A stretch of DNA of 64,000 nt from Polytrichum commune (taxonomy: Eukaryota; Streptophyta; Polytrichopsida; Polytrichales; Polytrichaceae). The DNA is taken from contig OX485804.1 of assembly GCA_950295325.1 (NCBI GenBank), positions 67,248,033 through 67,312,032 on the forward strand, in the 5' to 3' direction. Shown here one piece after another: positions 36,175 to 48,240 of the stretch. Under the pieces are notes generated by a model. That model saw only the letters and a program-made list of their open reading frames with translations, was not told the origin of the DNA and did no database searches. A program made the translations under genes and the position numbers. The number at the start of each line of letters is the position of its first letter. The first letter of the stretch is position 1.

Positions 36175-39100
36175 AGTGAGTTTGAGACAAATGAACCAAT
36201 TTAATTCATTGCCAAAATTTGTACAAGGCCATGGCAACCCGAAGAAGATTCTAGATAGCGGGGTGCACAAAGGTGAAACTAGACAACTCCATGAAGGGTC
36301 ATGAGAAATACAGCATGTATATATCCAATCCTTTGTTCAGCCATAATTATGTAGAATGTCAGTGCAGTTTGCGAGGGAGTTTCCTATTACTGACTACAAC
36401 TACTAGCATACGACTCCTGGAGAACATGTCCTGTGCAACTGGAAAAGTTGCAAGTTTATCACAATCTTTTCACAAGAATCCTCTGGGACTTGTATGCCAG
36501 TAGTGCTTCCTGAGTGCCTTGCTTTGACCTCAGAGTTCTTGATGACCATATTCTACTGACGCGCTCAATAGATGTACATGATACACTTAATGAGAATCAG
36601 AAATGTGGTTGTCAAATAGTAACTGCATCATGAATTACATAGCCCTAATTAACAAGTCAACATTCAAACCCACGCTCATGAATCTTGAATTACATATCTA
36701 TAGATATCATAAGTTCATCATGTCCTTTCTGGATCGGCCAGTGAACAATATGTACCACCATTAATCACCACTTCAGCATATAGTCAAAATGTATATGTAT
36801 GCTCCGAATATTGGGATGAAATCAACTCAAATTTAGACTTTGCGTCGATTAGTCTCGAGCAAAGTCTAAATTTGACCCCATCATTGCGACAAAGTTGATC
36901 AAATCACTGGCTTCTGTTGGATTCCTGAAAAGGCTGGCAAGTATGTTCATGGGTGTGAGTGCATTATGGCACATTCAAACTGAAAGTTTTTGGTACATTG
37001 CAAAGCGCTGCAGAAATCGTACGTCGCATGGACCTGATTCCTATGAGATACTTTCTCCAGTCATATACACAAAAAAATCTGCACAGGGCAGGGCTTCAGG
37101 CATTGAAGAGGCCGGACGACAAGAGCAGGAGGCTTAAAATTTTACCAGCTCAGTTCAACTTTTCTTACAAATATCATGACAGAAATTTCAAATCTTGCCC
37201 GCCATACCAGGACCAATTTCCACTATAGATATAACTGCCTGGGGAGAAGCTCTTGTATAGTAATAAGCATGGAGCATCGATGAAATAAGGCAATGACAAC
37301 TATAATAAGTGTATATCAAAGGATGAATTTGTTATACTAAGATTAACCATCATGAAACTAAGGTTTAAGGGGGTTTTATGGAGGGTCCACTTTTCATATG
37401 ATGTAGAAACGAACGTGAGTGTAATAAGGCCAGGCATTTGTAATGTCGACGTAAGCTCCTCCAACAAAAAATTTTGGATGAGTAAGGAGTTCATCAGGTG
37501 TGGGAATGGGGATTTTTTTAGATGGAATTTGTGAGGATAGTTTATTTAATTGAAATAAAATATTATTAAAATATAAGAACCAATGTTGTCATTCTTATGC
37601 AAGACAATAATAATGCCAACTTGGGTAGAAAAACATGGGTCCTCCATCATGATATTTGGAAATCAAGGGTTTGGATAATTATATTATTATTAAAATTTAA
37701 AGAAATTATTTCTTTATTTCTACAATGATTTTTGTTTTAAAAATAATTGATATAACCTTAATCGGTTAGGATATCAGAGTTAATATACAATATATGCATT
37801 GAATCTAGATATATACATTGTATCACAACGTATGTAACGTGATGCTCAAGATTTATTGAAATGGTTTAGGTCTCACATTCATATTGGAATTCAACAGCGA
37901 ACTCAATGGGTGTCAAATATCTCTGGTCTGTCCATTTAATCATCTAATTTTGGTGTGACAAGTTGGAATGCGCAAAGGTAGAGACAATTTTTCAAAATGC
38001 ATAATTGTGAAGATTTAATTCGGAAGATGGGATAATTTCCAAACTGGGCAAAAGATTGGAGATTGAATTATGATAATTATTTGATATTTATTACAAAAAC
38101 CAATCTCATATCCAAGTCAAGTACAAGTACACCAAAACGAGTGCGAGTTACTTTCCATTCAAATCATTTTGTAATTGTAACACAATTATTTGTTATTATT
38201 ATTTTGGTTTTTAGTTTGTTGGTTGTTGTGTGTTTGAAAAAAAACTTTGATTGATCAATTTCATTGTTCTGTGATAATTATAATCGTCCATATCGACAAG
38301 AAGATTATGGGAATTATTATAAAAAAATCGCCAAGCTTACAAACGAGAATGACTTGGACAAGGATGAACAACTGATCCTTGATGTTCACAACATTTTTTT
38401 TTTGGAACGTTTGAAATTTTTTTTTTTGAAAAGTACATTATGAGTGTTCATAAAGTCTCTATACACTAAGATGATTGTTTAAGTTCTTGGTTGAAGATGT
38501 TAAGCTAAGATGATATAAACATTAGCAAGGATGATAAATAAGATTACACTTATGTGTATCTTAATCACTATGACTTCCAAGTCCGTGTTTTAGAAGAGAA
38601 ACAAATTTAAATAAACGAATCGAGCACAATTATAAAGAGTGTGGTTTATACTTGGCAGAATATACAATGTTGAAGTTCAAGATATTATTGGGGCGGTTTT
38701 TGAAGTTCTATCTTATTTAACATGTAGCTAAATTTTAATCCAAAAATTCAAGTTTTGTATTTTGATAAGAAATTTAAAAATTCAGTTCCAATGATGAAAT
38801 ATTAATATTAGTTAATCCTTGAAAAATATAGCCATTGATGAACTTCTTTCACCCGATCGGTTTTATCCTCATCTCCGTGGTCACTATTACTAAACATATT
38901 TTTATATATTTGTTTTTTGTGTCAGCAATGGCGTTGGTTGTGTGAGACCTTAAATTGAAATCCCGAACTGCAAGTTTTCACTTCACAACCTTCGAAATGT
39001 GGTTGCCACGTAGTTTGCATTGACTCGAATGATTATACGTAAATGCTATCGTTTTATAATCCACCAATTTCTAGGAATTATTCTCGCGAACCATCCAAAA

Positions 39101-40827
39101 GTTCTTTTTTCGAAAGGTTATTCATCTTCAATGTCTCCTTAATTTCTTTTATGCACTTAGCCTTCAAATTGAGAATTTGATATATTGAGTCATTTGATGC
39201 TAAAGCTCCATCCATGATTTCAGCTCAACCAATTTATGATTCCACCTTCCAAAGCCAAACTACACACAAATAATTCTTTAAGCATTTTTACGAGAAGATT
39301 AGCCAATGTAACAGAATTTTTATCATGAATTGCCATCAAAAAAAATTATTCTTTCCTAGATATTGTTAGAACATTTATCATTTTTTTAAAAATATTGATT
39401 TGTGTATTTTTGCTACTGGATTTACTTTAATACATGTGTTTTGATGTAAGGACATTGTTGTCTTATGATATATGTGGAACAACACAAGCAAAAACATGTG
39501 TTTTAGCTTTAATTTTACGTCCTTAACCAAATGGAATTCTAAATGTTATTTTGAAACGGCGGTAGAGTTGTTATCTCTATAATCAAACAAGAAAAAATCA
39601 TATAGGATAGAAAGCAAAGAAAGCATAGCAAACAAGAAACAATGACAATAAATAAAAAATATATATATATCTCTCTCTTCCTAAAGCAAAGGACCCCAAA
39701 CAAACATCTTCAACCAATAAACAATAAACATTCTAAAAGTTAACAAAGTAAACTAGCACCTAAAAACAAAAATTGTCGTCAATAATAAAAATAAAAATAA
39801 ATAAAAAATAAAAATAAAAGCATTCAAAATAATCAAGGAGTGTTGTCACAGAAGTAGCAAACAATGAGTAGTGAATGATGAGTGGTAATACATGAGCAGT
39901 GAGGCATAATTTCTTTTTAAAAATATAGCGACTTGTATCCTATATGTGTGGTGTTTTAACACAATTAATTATAATTTTTTATAATAATCTTTGATAAAAC
40001 TTGAAAACTGCGAAAGTAGTTGGTGCATGCCGCCATTCAGACTTAGTTAAGAAGTAGTATGTTCCTATGACACTAGCTTGCTAAGGGTCTCACATGGTTT
40101 TGGATCCAGACCTTCACAAACATTACACCTCGACACCTACCAACCAGCTTACTTAGTCCTAAGGTGACTAAATCCACATAACCATGGCTTTTATGTCATA
40201 TTCAATGTGAATGGAAAGTTTCAAGATATTGCAATTTTTGTCTAAATTAACACCTAACTATACTTTAAAATTCAACAATCGGAAGGTGCCATGAGTGTTT
40301 GGAATGAAGTTTTAGAATTGGTGTAAGAATCAACATAAGAATATGATCGCATGTTAAATATTGATAATGTTCTACACAAGATGTCCTAAAATGTTTAGAA
40401 ATGACAAAATGAATGCTCACAATTCTAGAATTTGGTGTAATTAAATAAAATACTATAATTTAAACATTGTCACACCTCCAACCAAAAAAATCCAATCCAA
40501 TCAAACATGTAGTGGATGGTATTTACGATTATTTAAATATACATAAAATATATTAGTCTCATCATCGAGATCATCACATTCAACCACCTTGTCATTTACA
40601 TATGGATTACGAGCAATTCATACAGACTCACAACAAATAGGCAACAACGCAATCTATGCCATTAGCTACGCAACAATCTCCGCATAGGGAGGCAACATCT
40701 TGGAACTTGAAGGAGAACTCATATTTTTCCTCTTTATGCAAAACAAGAGGATGATTGTTAGATTTCAAGTATACACATATGATGTGTTGGAGTTCTAGTG
40801 AGCAAAAAACAAGAATAAACTGCAAAC
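35861..40827. other. Intergenic, AT-rich; (TG)n microsatellite at 36138-36172
   Basis: A TG dinucleotide array sits at 36138-36172. From about 37500 to 40600 the sequence is strongly AT-rich with A-rich and T-rich runs. No gene, RNA or repeat family is recognised. Confidence 0.45.
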
Positions 40828-42313
40828 TTATGTACTAAAACAATTTTTGCGAGCAACCTTCTTTACAAGTTCTTCATCGAAATCCAAAGAGATAATATGT
40901 GGTTGCGATCCATTTGCATTAGGAATAGGCATTGTATTCCATAAGGCATCAAAGAAGGTTGAGTCTTCCTCGTACGCAACTAAATGGCGATCATTATGTT
41001 TGCATGCGTGGACATAAGCACATGCCAATGAAACATTAAGAAATCATTTTTTGTGCAAGTCTCCAAAATGATTAACATAGGGTGTGGAAATCTCAAGGCG
41101 TAACCAAGCTGTAGATGCGAAAGCATGAAGGACAACGAATACAAGAATTGTTAAAGCCTTAATTAAAGATTGCATTGATTCCGAGTTCTTCTTTCTACCT
41201 CCTCTCCAAGGAACTTTCTAGATCATGAGTTGCGTACTTGTGGAGGTGAGATTAAAGTATACGTCCAATGCCTCCACATCCACCTCAAACTTTACACTTT
41301 TCTTTTGAAAAACAAAAGCTAACTTAAGGTTTGAATGGACATACAACATTGATGTGTCTATGAAGCACATCTCGTAGTTAAGAGGAGGAAGACAAAAATT
41401 GATTCAACATAAAATGCATTAAACACAAGGAAATTAAATTATCAGAAGCATATAGAATTTTAAATGTATTGTCAAAGATGAAACCATTGGATAACACACT
41501 GGCAACTCGTTGAAACCCCACCAATCCTTTTGCAACTCAAAGTCATAAGAGGCTGCAAACATCCTCACTTTGTCCTTAAGTTATTTTTTCTCAAGAACAA
41601 AGAGAAGCAAAGGGCCTTCATCAGTGAGATATGCAAAAGTAAATTCAAAGAGAGCCTCAATGTTCTTACTCTCATGGATGTTCCAAGAAGGCATGCTATA
41701 AGGTGGAGAGGAAACATAGGGTACTAGAAGACCTTCTGATAAATATGGTATAATTAAATCAAAGGTTGTAAATGCGCAAGCCTCCAAAGGCACATTTCTC
41801 TTCTGTTCTAAGCTCACTTGAGAACAACATTAAAATTAACAATAAAAGCGAATAACCAACCATTTGCGATGCAATTAAGTTCCAAAAATATTTACGAATG
41901 ATCCGCAAAGTGTAGTCAAATTACATTCTTGACGAACTCGAATGTTTTCACAATAAAAGGATTCTCATCAACACCATTATCCATTTAGTTGATATTGAAG
42001 TCTTCTCCATCAAGATAGAGTAGTTCGATCATGAAGCTGAGGCACTCTTTCCAATGGCCGTTGGCACCTGTTAAAAGCGATTAAAACGAGTAATGGGGGA
42101 GGCATAGTTACATCATGCAAAGATAGACTTGGAAGTGGCTATGAAGGACTAGGATTTGGTGTAGCTAGACTAGGAGTAGTCCAACGACAACCATCTGAGA
42201 GGAAACCTCTTCTATCTTAGAACCATTTTTTTGTTTACCTTTCCCTTCGGGCTTGTCAACCTTGTTTGCTACCTCCTCCTCATTGTCCATCATATCAACA
42301 CCATTTCTAGGGA
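40828..42313 (-). pseudogene. Degenerate beta-class DNA amino-methyltransferase-like gene, 3' part
   Basis: Read on the - strand, a broken coding region shows in order: VSSPPYSMPSWNI (SPPY coded at 41698-41709), a hydrophobic strand-like GPLLLFV, then after one stop DWWGFNELPVCYP, then WRGGRKKNSESMQSLIKAL (about 41158-41222), VVLHAFAST, and ACKHNDRHLVAYEED (within 40963-41028). An [SDN]PPY catalytic motif followed C-terminally by a proline/glycine-rich linker and a cofactor-binding strand ending in an acidic pair is the order of beta-class N4-cytosine/N6-adenine methyltransferases. This assignment is an inference from motif order, without a search. Several stops and frame changes mean it is not functional as read; introns may explain some. 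The upstream part is across the chromovirus, at 51337-51650. Confidence 0.4.
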
Positions 42314-42318
42314 AATAT
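42314..42318. repeat. Chromovirus target-site duplication (left)
   Basis: AATAT here and at 51332-51336 flanks the element directly outside both LTRs, the 5-bp duplication expected of Ty3/gypsy integration. Confidence 0.9.
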
Positions 42319-42667
42319 TGTCATGTATCTCAAAAATTATGAGATTCAAGAGGCATGTTCCACCCAACCTTAGAGCTTATATATTAGATACTACTATGAG
42401 TTGAGGCCACCTCCAACTAGTAGTTAAGTATATGCTAGCGAGCTCTCCCTCCATGCCTTTAGGATAACTCTAAGTGCACTTAACTAATGGCCGTTACTTA
42501 CGAGGTAGAACCAAGTGTAAAACCATAGCTTCAACTAGTTAACTCCCTTTACCTTTCAGACTGCTAGAGCACTCAGGGTAGCGCCTCTAGTCTTCTAGTA
42601 AAGGAGTCCTAGTTGAATGAGAGGTTGTAAATAAACAATAAACAATAAATATGTAATACACGTTACA
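42319..42667 (-). repeat. 3' LTR of the chromovirus (349 bp)
   Basis: Bounded by TG...CA on both strands. It matches 50983-51331 throughout, with a handful of substitutions, for example TCATGTATCTC versus TCACATATCTC and GCTAGCGAGC versus GCTAGTGAGC. It lies at the end of the element distal to gag. Confidence 0.95.
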
Positions 42668-42680
42668 CACCTTCCCACTT
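42668..42680 (-). promoter_or_regulatory. Polypurine tract of the chromovirus
   Basis: On the - strand AAGTGGGAAGGTG abuts the start of the 3' LTR, the place where plus-strand priming occurs in this family. It is purine-rich but interrupted by T, so the call rests mainly on position. Confidence 0.6.
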
Positions 42681-42878
42681 AGGAATGAACGTCCGCGTTC
42701 ATGAATTATCCCAAATCGTAGTGCATCAAGACAAATATAGTCAAGACACACCACTAATTTAAGCGAGCCATGGGATCTATATATGTACCATGCTCCATGC
42801 CAATTGGCAGGGTGAAACAAGTTAATAATAACACCCCATTTACACGATCTTGTGCAAGCCTGAAAGAACAGAAGGCGC

Positions 42879-43107
42879 CTACCCCGAAGATACCTTCCGC
42901 CTCAACCGTTTTTGCGCAGGTGGGGCTTCGCGGTCACGCTTAACACCATGGTGTGTGAGCCTGTCTTCCGACTTTGCTACTGCATCCCAATACTCCTTGA
43001 GGACTTCTACACTCAAGTTGCATTTGGGCTCCCATGAATTATGCTCAAGTACATATCCGAGCCATTTAATAAGATAGAATTTCTTGGGGCGAGAATGAGA
43101 CCCTCTA
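42879..43107 (-). pseudogene. Chromodomain, C-terminal half (chromovirus)
   Basis: KKFYLIKWLGYVLEHNSWEP is a clear chromodomain core with conserved aromatic residues, followed by a basic tail ending in a stop near 42879. In related elements this domain tethers integrase to marked chromatin. The N-terminal part is cut off by the insertion at 43108-44080. Removing the insertion and one TSD copy would put both halves in the same frame, so the insertion, not an internal deletion, split the domain. Confidence 0.85.
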
Positions 43108-44080
43108 TGTCGCAACCCTTGCTAGGTCCCTTAATCATCTTGCCAATTTTCGTTTCTAGCAAAGGTTACGAGCGCTAACCCTTCGCATTCCGCCATGCTA
43201 ATGGATAGCTCCTCTTACCCCGGACCAATAGTTCATAGGAGGGAACCAACCCTCCTACTTTGCTTTCGGGACTCATCCCTTAATCGGTAACCCATTTCCC
43301 CAATGTGGACTTCCATCCATGGAAGTCCAATCCTATGTTGATCATCGCGTTGCCGGAGCAACACTACAACAACCCGAAGCATACTAGGCAACTATGGCCT
43401 CACAATAGGCCAAAGCCCATGGAGGCCTTGCCGTTCGGCCTCGGGTGGGTGAGGCCACACCACCTCACCCATATAAGCCTCTAGGACTTCACGTGGGGCC
43501 CCTACCCCACCGTCAACCAACCTCTTGTCTCTCTACCAAGAGTTGGGGCCAAGTGGACATTTTCCCTTAGCTGCTGGGCCTAGAACCCCCCCTGCAGCTT
43601 CAGACCATCATAACTTCCTTGTATGATGTCTGATCATAACCACCAACCACTCCATCTTCATCTACGTTTCACGTAGATGCCGATGGACTCCTCACTTGCC
43701 CCATTCAGGCAAGTCTTGAGGAAGTTATGCCTGTTTGAACCTTGGCAGTCCCGGGAATCACTCCCAGGCACTGCTGTACCAGGGCGCTGTCCCGGGACAG
43801 CGCCCCACTCAAATGGCCATAACTCCTAGCTCACACCTCCGATTGAGGTGTTCTTGAGCATTCTAGAATCACCACGCCATGAGCTACGCATAGCTCTTGG
43901 CTTCACCCTCATGCCTCCTAGTCTCCGTGGGTGGGAGGCGTTCCCAACGCCTGGGGCCCTCACCCACACTAGGATCACTTGGGCCCTCTCACCAACGGCG
44001 CCACAAGTCCCGGGTGTCACTCCGGGGTCCCCCTTGTGCCCACGGTGTTTCGGGCACTCCTCATGGAGAGGTGCGCGACA
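43108..44080. mobile_element. Solo LTR inserted in the chromodomain (973 bp)
   Basis: Starts TGTCGCAACC and ends GTGCGCGACA, a TG...CA element with short inverted ends TGTCGC/GCGACA, flanked by the perfect 5-bp duplication CTCTA (43103-43107 and 44081-44085). It is much more GC-rich than the host element and has no gag or pol. This fits a single LTR left after recombination of a different LTR retrotransposon; the orientation is not settled. Long open frames near 43826-44185 are products of GC richness and show no domain. Confidence 0.85.
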
Positions 44081-44324
44081 CTCTATCTTTGTGTGAAAGC
44101 ACTCGTTCTACTTCATAAGATGCATCTTCCTCAAATACTGGCGGAGGGGGAGGCTGTACCCTGCCATCGGCCACATAAGGCCTAAGAAGTGACACATGAA
44201 AGACATCGTGGATCTTAAATGTATCTGGCAGTTGCACGCGGTATGCTACAACCCCTATCCTTTGAACTATCCGAAATGGGCCAATCCACCTTGGTAAAAG
44301 CTTTCGAGCTCCTGGGACCTTCAA
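44081..44324 (-). pseudogene. Integrase C-terminal region and chromodomain start
   Basis: KLLPRWIGPFRI, VVAYRVQLPDTFKIHDVFHV and SLLRPY are the conserved GPF/Y-type C-terminal module of chromovirus integrases, followed by YEVERVLSHK, the first strand of the chromodomain. It is separated from the integrase core by one stop at 44352-44354. The second half of the chromodomain is beyond the insertion. Confidence 0.85.
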
Positions 44325-44351
44325 CTTAATGTTGGCAGTACTTACTAGTAC

Positions 44352-45247
44352 TCACTGGTCCACTTCGAACGAGACCTCTCGTCGATGTTTGTCAGCATAG
44401 AACTTTTGTCGTTGTTGTGCAGCAATGAGATGTTTCTTGGCCAAGCCAATCACATATGTCATATGCTCGACAAAATTTTGCGCAGCAAGGACTTGACACC
44501 TGCTGTTCCCACTAATTGGTGTCCGGGGCTGCTGACCATAATTCAGGACAAACGAAGTATTCCGTACAGAATCTTGCCAAGAGTTATTATATGCAAATTC
44601 AACCACTGCAAGGAATTCATTCCAATCATCTTGCACTGGGTTGACATAATGCTGCAACATATCCTCCAAGATTCGGTTTATCCGTTCCGTCTGTCCGTCG
44701 GTTTGAGGATGGAATGCGGTGGACATGGCCAACCTTGTCCCCAAAAGACCATGCAACGCATCCCAAAACCTACTTGTGAATCTAGCGTCCCTGTCGCTTA
44801 GAATTACTCTGGGTAGACCATGTAACTTATACACATAATCACGAAATAACCTTGCCGTACTTTCAGCAGTAACGTGTGTGGTGGTTGGCATAAAATGGGC
44901 CATCTTGGACAACTTATCCACGCACACAAAGATGACATCATAACCATTAGCAGATGGAGTCAAGCTAGAGATAAAATCCATGCTTACTATTTCTTAATTT
45001 CTATCAAGAATCTCCAATGGCTGTAATAGGCCTGCTTGTTTAAGAGTAGGGGCCTTACTCCTTTGGCAAATCTCACAAAATTTTATATAGCTTCTGATGG
45101 ACCCTTATATCTCAGGCCACCAAAAGTTTACTCGCACCCTCTTACATGTCTTAGTTACTTCTACATGACTGCTATACATTGCATCATGAAATTCACGAAG
45201 CAAAAATGACCTAATATTCGATCCTTGGAATGACACATCTGGAACCA
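44352..45247 (-). pseudogene. Integrase: zinc-binding and catalytic core domains
   Basis: The N-terminal HHCC domain is visible as HDAMYSSH ... CEICQRSK (about 45060-45200), with one stop between the His and Cys pairs. The core at 44352-44981 keeps all three acidic residues: VDKLSKMAHF (D22 of this segment), ILSDRDARF (D63) and TDGQTERINR (E99), with exactly 35 residues between the second and third, the DD35E pattern. The upstream coding sequence is cut at 45247 by a second insertion and resumes at 46798. Confidence 0.92.
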
Positions 45248-46797
45248 TGTGAGCCCAAAATGGTGCCCACATGTGGTGATTAACTCTTCGAAACCAATTT
45301 TAGTTTGACTTTGATGTGATATGATTATTCACAAAACATAAAAAGAGTGAAGTGTGGTTTGGATTTAAGTTTAGGCTTTAGAATGTGTTGTGTGATTATT
45401 TCAAGGTTGAATTCAATAAGAGTATGCCTTGATAATGTGAGTAGGGGGTAAGGTGAAGCAAGGTGAGCTCCACGGGTTAAATGCCCACTTTTGGATCCAC
45501 CTTGGTAGTTTAGGAAGAAGGAAGCTTGGTGGATGGGGATTAGTCCCTACTTTGGAGGAGAAGGTTAAAGGATTGTGATTGGGGGTGCTAATCCTCTCAC
45601 CCTATCCTCACCTCTCTCTCCCTCTCTCCCTCTCTCCCTCTTTGCTACTTAAGGTGTTTTCTCTCTCATTTTCCTCTCTCTCCATCTAGTCCTCTCAAGG
45701 AGGTGAGCTCTTAGAGCTTGAGCCACGTGTGTGGGTTGATTAGTTTTTAGTGAAGTGAAGGAGTTAAGCTCTCTCTCTAGTCCTCTCAAGGAGGTGAGCT
45801 CTTAGAGCTTGGAACCACGTGTGTAGATTAGTTAATGTTGTTAGTTAATTAGTTAGTTTATTAGTCAAAGAATAAAAGAGTTATCCATTGTCCGATTAAG
45901 CATCTTGAGAGGATTACATTTAGTGTGTAGTTGAAAGGCTCGCATGTGGGCCTTTGACTAATTAGGTGATTAGGTGGATTGTGGTAAATTTTAGTTCGGC
46001 TTGATTAAGCTCCTGGGTTACTGAGGTCTGGGCTAAGGCCCCTGGATCACCGAGACTGGGCTAAGCCCTTGCAGCACCAAAGTCTGGGCTAAGCCCTTGC
46101 AGCACCGAAGTCTGGGCTAAGCCCTTGCAGCACCGAGGTCTGGGCCAAGGCCCTGGAGCACCGAGGCTGTAGGCTAGTTAAATTAAAAGGTTACCTGGTT
46201 GGGTAAACCATTTACATTTAATTAAGCTAAGAGGCTACTCGAAGTTGGAACTAATCAATAAGGCGCAAACATATTCTAGCATCTATCACATTAGATTCTT
46301 TAAAACCTTAATTAGCCATGGGAAAGTAGTTAGGACTTTTAGTATAGTTAGAATTAAGGGTGGCCGCAAGGCAATTGTGTGGGGTCGTGTCTAACCATTA
46401 AGGGAGTGTTTTTCAACACTTACATCATTTTTGGTAGAAAATCGATCACTTATAAAAAAAATGGAGGAAGCGGAGGACATCCACATTGGCGAGACAAAGG
46501 AGGTTAGGCCGATGGAGAAAGCGGAAGACTCTAGCAATGGTCAAATAACGAAGAGAATAATCAAAGGCCAAAGGGGGATATCCTTGAGAGCTTGTGTTGC
46601 CAAGGCCGCCGGTTGGACTCTTGAGAAGGCCAATTCGGTCACAAGCCAAGAGGTCACTACTAATAAACAAAGTGATTCAAAATGACATGTATGCCTCGGG
46701 ATGTAAAGATATCATTCTTTTGATACGAACAATACATGTGATTCTCAACACCATCATCCGGACTAGGACGCCTAAGGGGGGTGGTTTTGGCCTCACA
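45248..46797. mobile_element. LTR-like insertion between RNase H and integrase (1550 bp)
   Basis: Flanked by the perfect 5-bp duplication AACCA (45243-45247 and 46798-46802). Starts TGTGAGCCCAAAATGG and ends TTTTGGCCTCACA, so ends are TG...CA and form an imperfect inverted repeat of about 14 bp. Inside are CT-rich tracts, a duplicated AGTCCTCTCAAGGAGGTGAG block about 91 bp apart (near 45690 and 45780), a 28-bp minisatellite (46026-46170) and an 84-codon open frame at 46431-46685 without recognisable domain. The best reading is a solo LTR of a second retrotransposon; an atypical non-autonomous element is an alternative. Confidence 0.75.
46026..46170. repeat. 28-bp minisatellite within the LTR-like insertion
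   Basis: About five tandem copies of a unit containing GTCTGGGCTAAGCCCTTGCA then GCACCGAA. The middle copies are almost identical and the outer ones diverged (CCCTGGA in place of CTTGCA). Confidence 0.85.
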
Positions 46798-47126
46798 AAC
46801 CACAACCGCCTTTTCATACCACCAGATGTGATTATCATGAACAAAATGTTTTAGATTGTGCGGGTTTGAGAACCAAGGATCAAGAGCATACCCGGCAATG
46901 ATAGTTTGATATAACTTCTGATCACTGACGAACTCCAGGTACTCCTGGCCTTGAGATTGTTGTCTCGCTCTCCGGGATCACTTCGCCTAGCGTCTGCAAC
47001 CACCATTTGAAGGACCGAATTACTTGGAGCAGACCGCGGTGCCATCAAGGTTGTCTGGTCACCCGGGTCTAGTGGATTTCGACTCAGGGGATTGGCCATA
47101 TTAATCCTTCCTGTTGATATACCCAT
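46798..47126 (-). pseudogene. RNase H to integrase spacer (chromovirus)
   Basis: GRINMANPLSRNP at the start is the conserved end of the RNase H / connection region. In another frame the segment LYQTIIAGYALDPWF and IWWYEKAVV leads toward integrase. The coding sequence breaks at the AACCA duplication and continues at 45247. At least one frameshift lies inside. Confidence 0.75.
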
Positions 47127-47164
47127 CTACAGACAAAATTTTGCTCCAAGAACTCCAACCATCA

Positions 47165-47752
47165 AGGTTGACGCCTTGATAACGTCTGTTGTATTTTTAA
47201 ATACACTAGAAGATTATGATCTGTTACAATAGTACAGTCTGATCCCTCTAGGTAACACCGCCAGGTTCGCATGACGTGCACAACTGCTGCAAGTTTTTAT
47301 TCACCAGTTGTATAGTTTCTCTCAGCGGGAGAAAATTTCTTACTTTCAAAAGCAATTGGCTTACCTCCCTGAAGTAAGACGGCCCCTGCTCCGAGTAGAG
47401 AAGCGTCACTTACGACCTCAAATGACTCCCCTAACTTCGGTAAGGTCAGAACTGATGCATGTGTTAAGGCATATTTAACATTCTCAAAAAAACGCTCACA
47501 TTCGTCAGTCCAAATGTACTTAACTTTTCTTCGCGTAAGAGAAGTCAAAGGTGCAACCAGAGTGGAGTATCCATGTATGAATCTGCGAAAGTAATTGCAA
47601 AGCCCCAAGAAGGACCGTAATTGTCCGACTTCAAGAGGTCTATGCCACTTGGCCACAGTCTCAATTATCTTAGGATCCACCTTGATGCCCTCCTTGCCCA
47701 CAACATGTCCGAGATAATGCAATTCACTCTTTCCGAAATGACACTTAGACAT
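47165..47752 (-). pseudogene. RNase H domain (chromovirus)
   Basis: CHFGKSELHYLGHVV, LRSFLGLCNYFRRFI and then EVVSDASLLGAGAVLLQ with its catalytic Asp, GKPIAFESKKFSPAERNY, and after one stop VVHVMRTWRCYLEGS and VTDHNLLVYL. These are the thumb/connection and RNase H segments of Ty3-type polymerases. The single TAA after TTGE sits where other elements have a sense codon. Confidence 0.9.
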
Positions 47753-48240
47753 CTTCGCATAAAATTGATTTACTCGCAGAATTTGAAGTACTTATGCCAA
47801 ATGATTGACATGTTCCTCCTCGTTTTTAGAAAAATTAAGATGTCATCCAAATATACCAACATAAACTTTCCAATGAACTTGTAAAAAAACACGATTCATA
47901 ACTCCCTAAAAAGTTGCTGGTGCATTGGTCAATTCAAAACTTAATACTTTGAATTGGTAATGACCAAACGGTGTTCTAAACGCCGTCTTAGGAGCATCCT
48001 CCTCGGATATCCTAATCTGGTGATAATCTTGTGCCAAATCAAGAGATAAAAATACTGTAGAACCGGCTAACTGGTCAAAAAGATCATCAATACGAGGCAA
48101 CGGATAACAATTATTTACCGTTTGCTTATTAAGTGACCGATAATCCACCACCATTCGCAGCGCTCCATCTTTTTTCTTGACGAACAAGATGGGAGACCCA
48201 TAAGGCGATGAACTAGGCTCTATCCATCCCTATTCCAAAT
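47753..48240 (-). pseudogene. Reverse transcriptase domain (chromovirus)
   Basis: Motifs in order: [75 protein letters not shown], and the catalytic box VYLDDILIF (YLDD coded at 47842-47853). A TAG follows ATF where Gln is usual, and a TAG precedes GWIEPSSS. The catalytic Asp residues are intact, so inactivation is by stops and not by loss of the active site. Confidence 0.93.

Noticed and set aside
43826-44185. Several overlapping open frames on both strands within the 973-bp insertion
   Set aside because: GC-rich LTR sequence has few stops; translations show Pro/Gly/Ser-rich text without domains.
46431-46685. Acidic/Lys-rich 84-codon frame as a gag start after an LTR
   Set aside because: A PBS-like word (TTTTTGGTAGAAAATC) precedes it, but the flanking duplication shows that the insertion continues to 46797, and no gag domain is visible.
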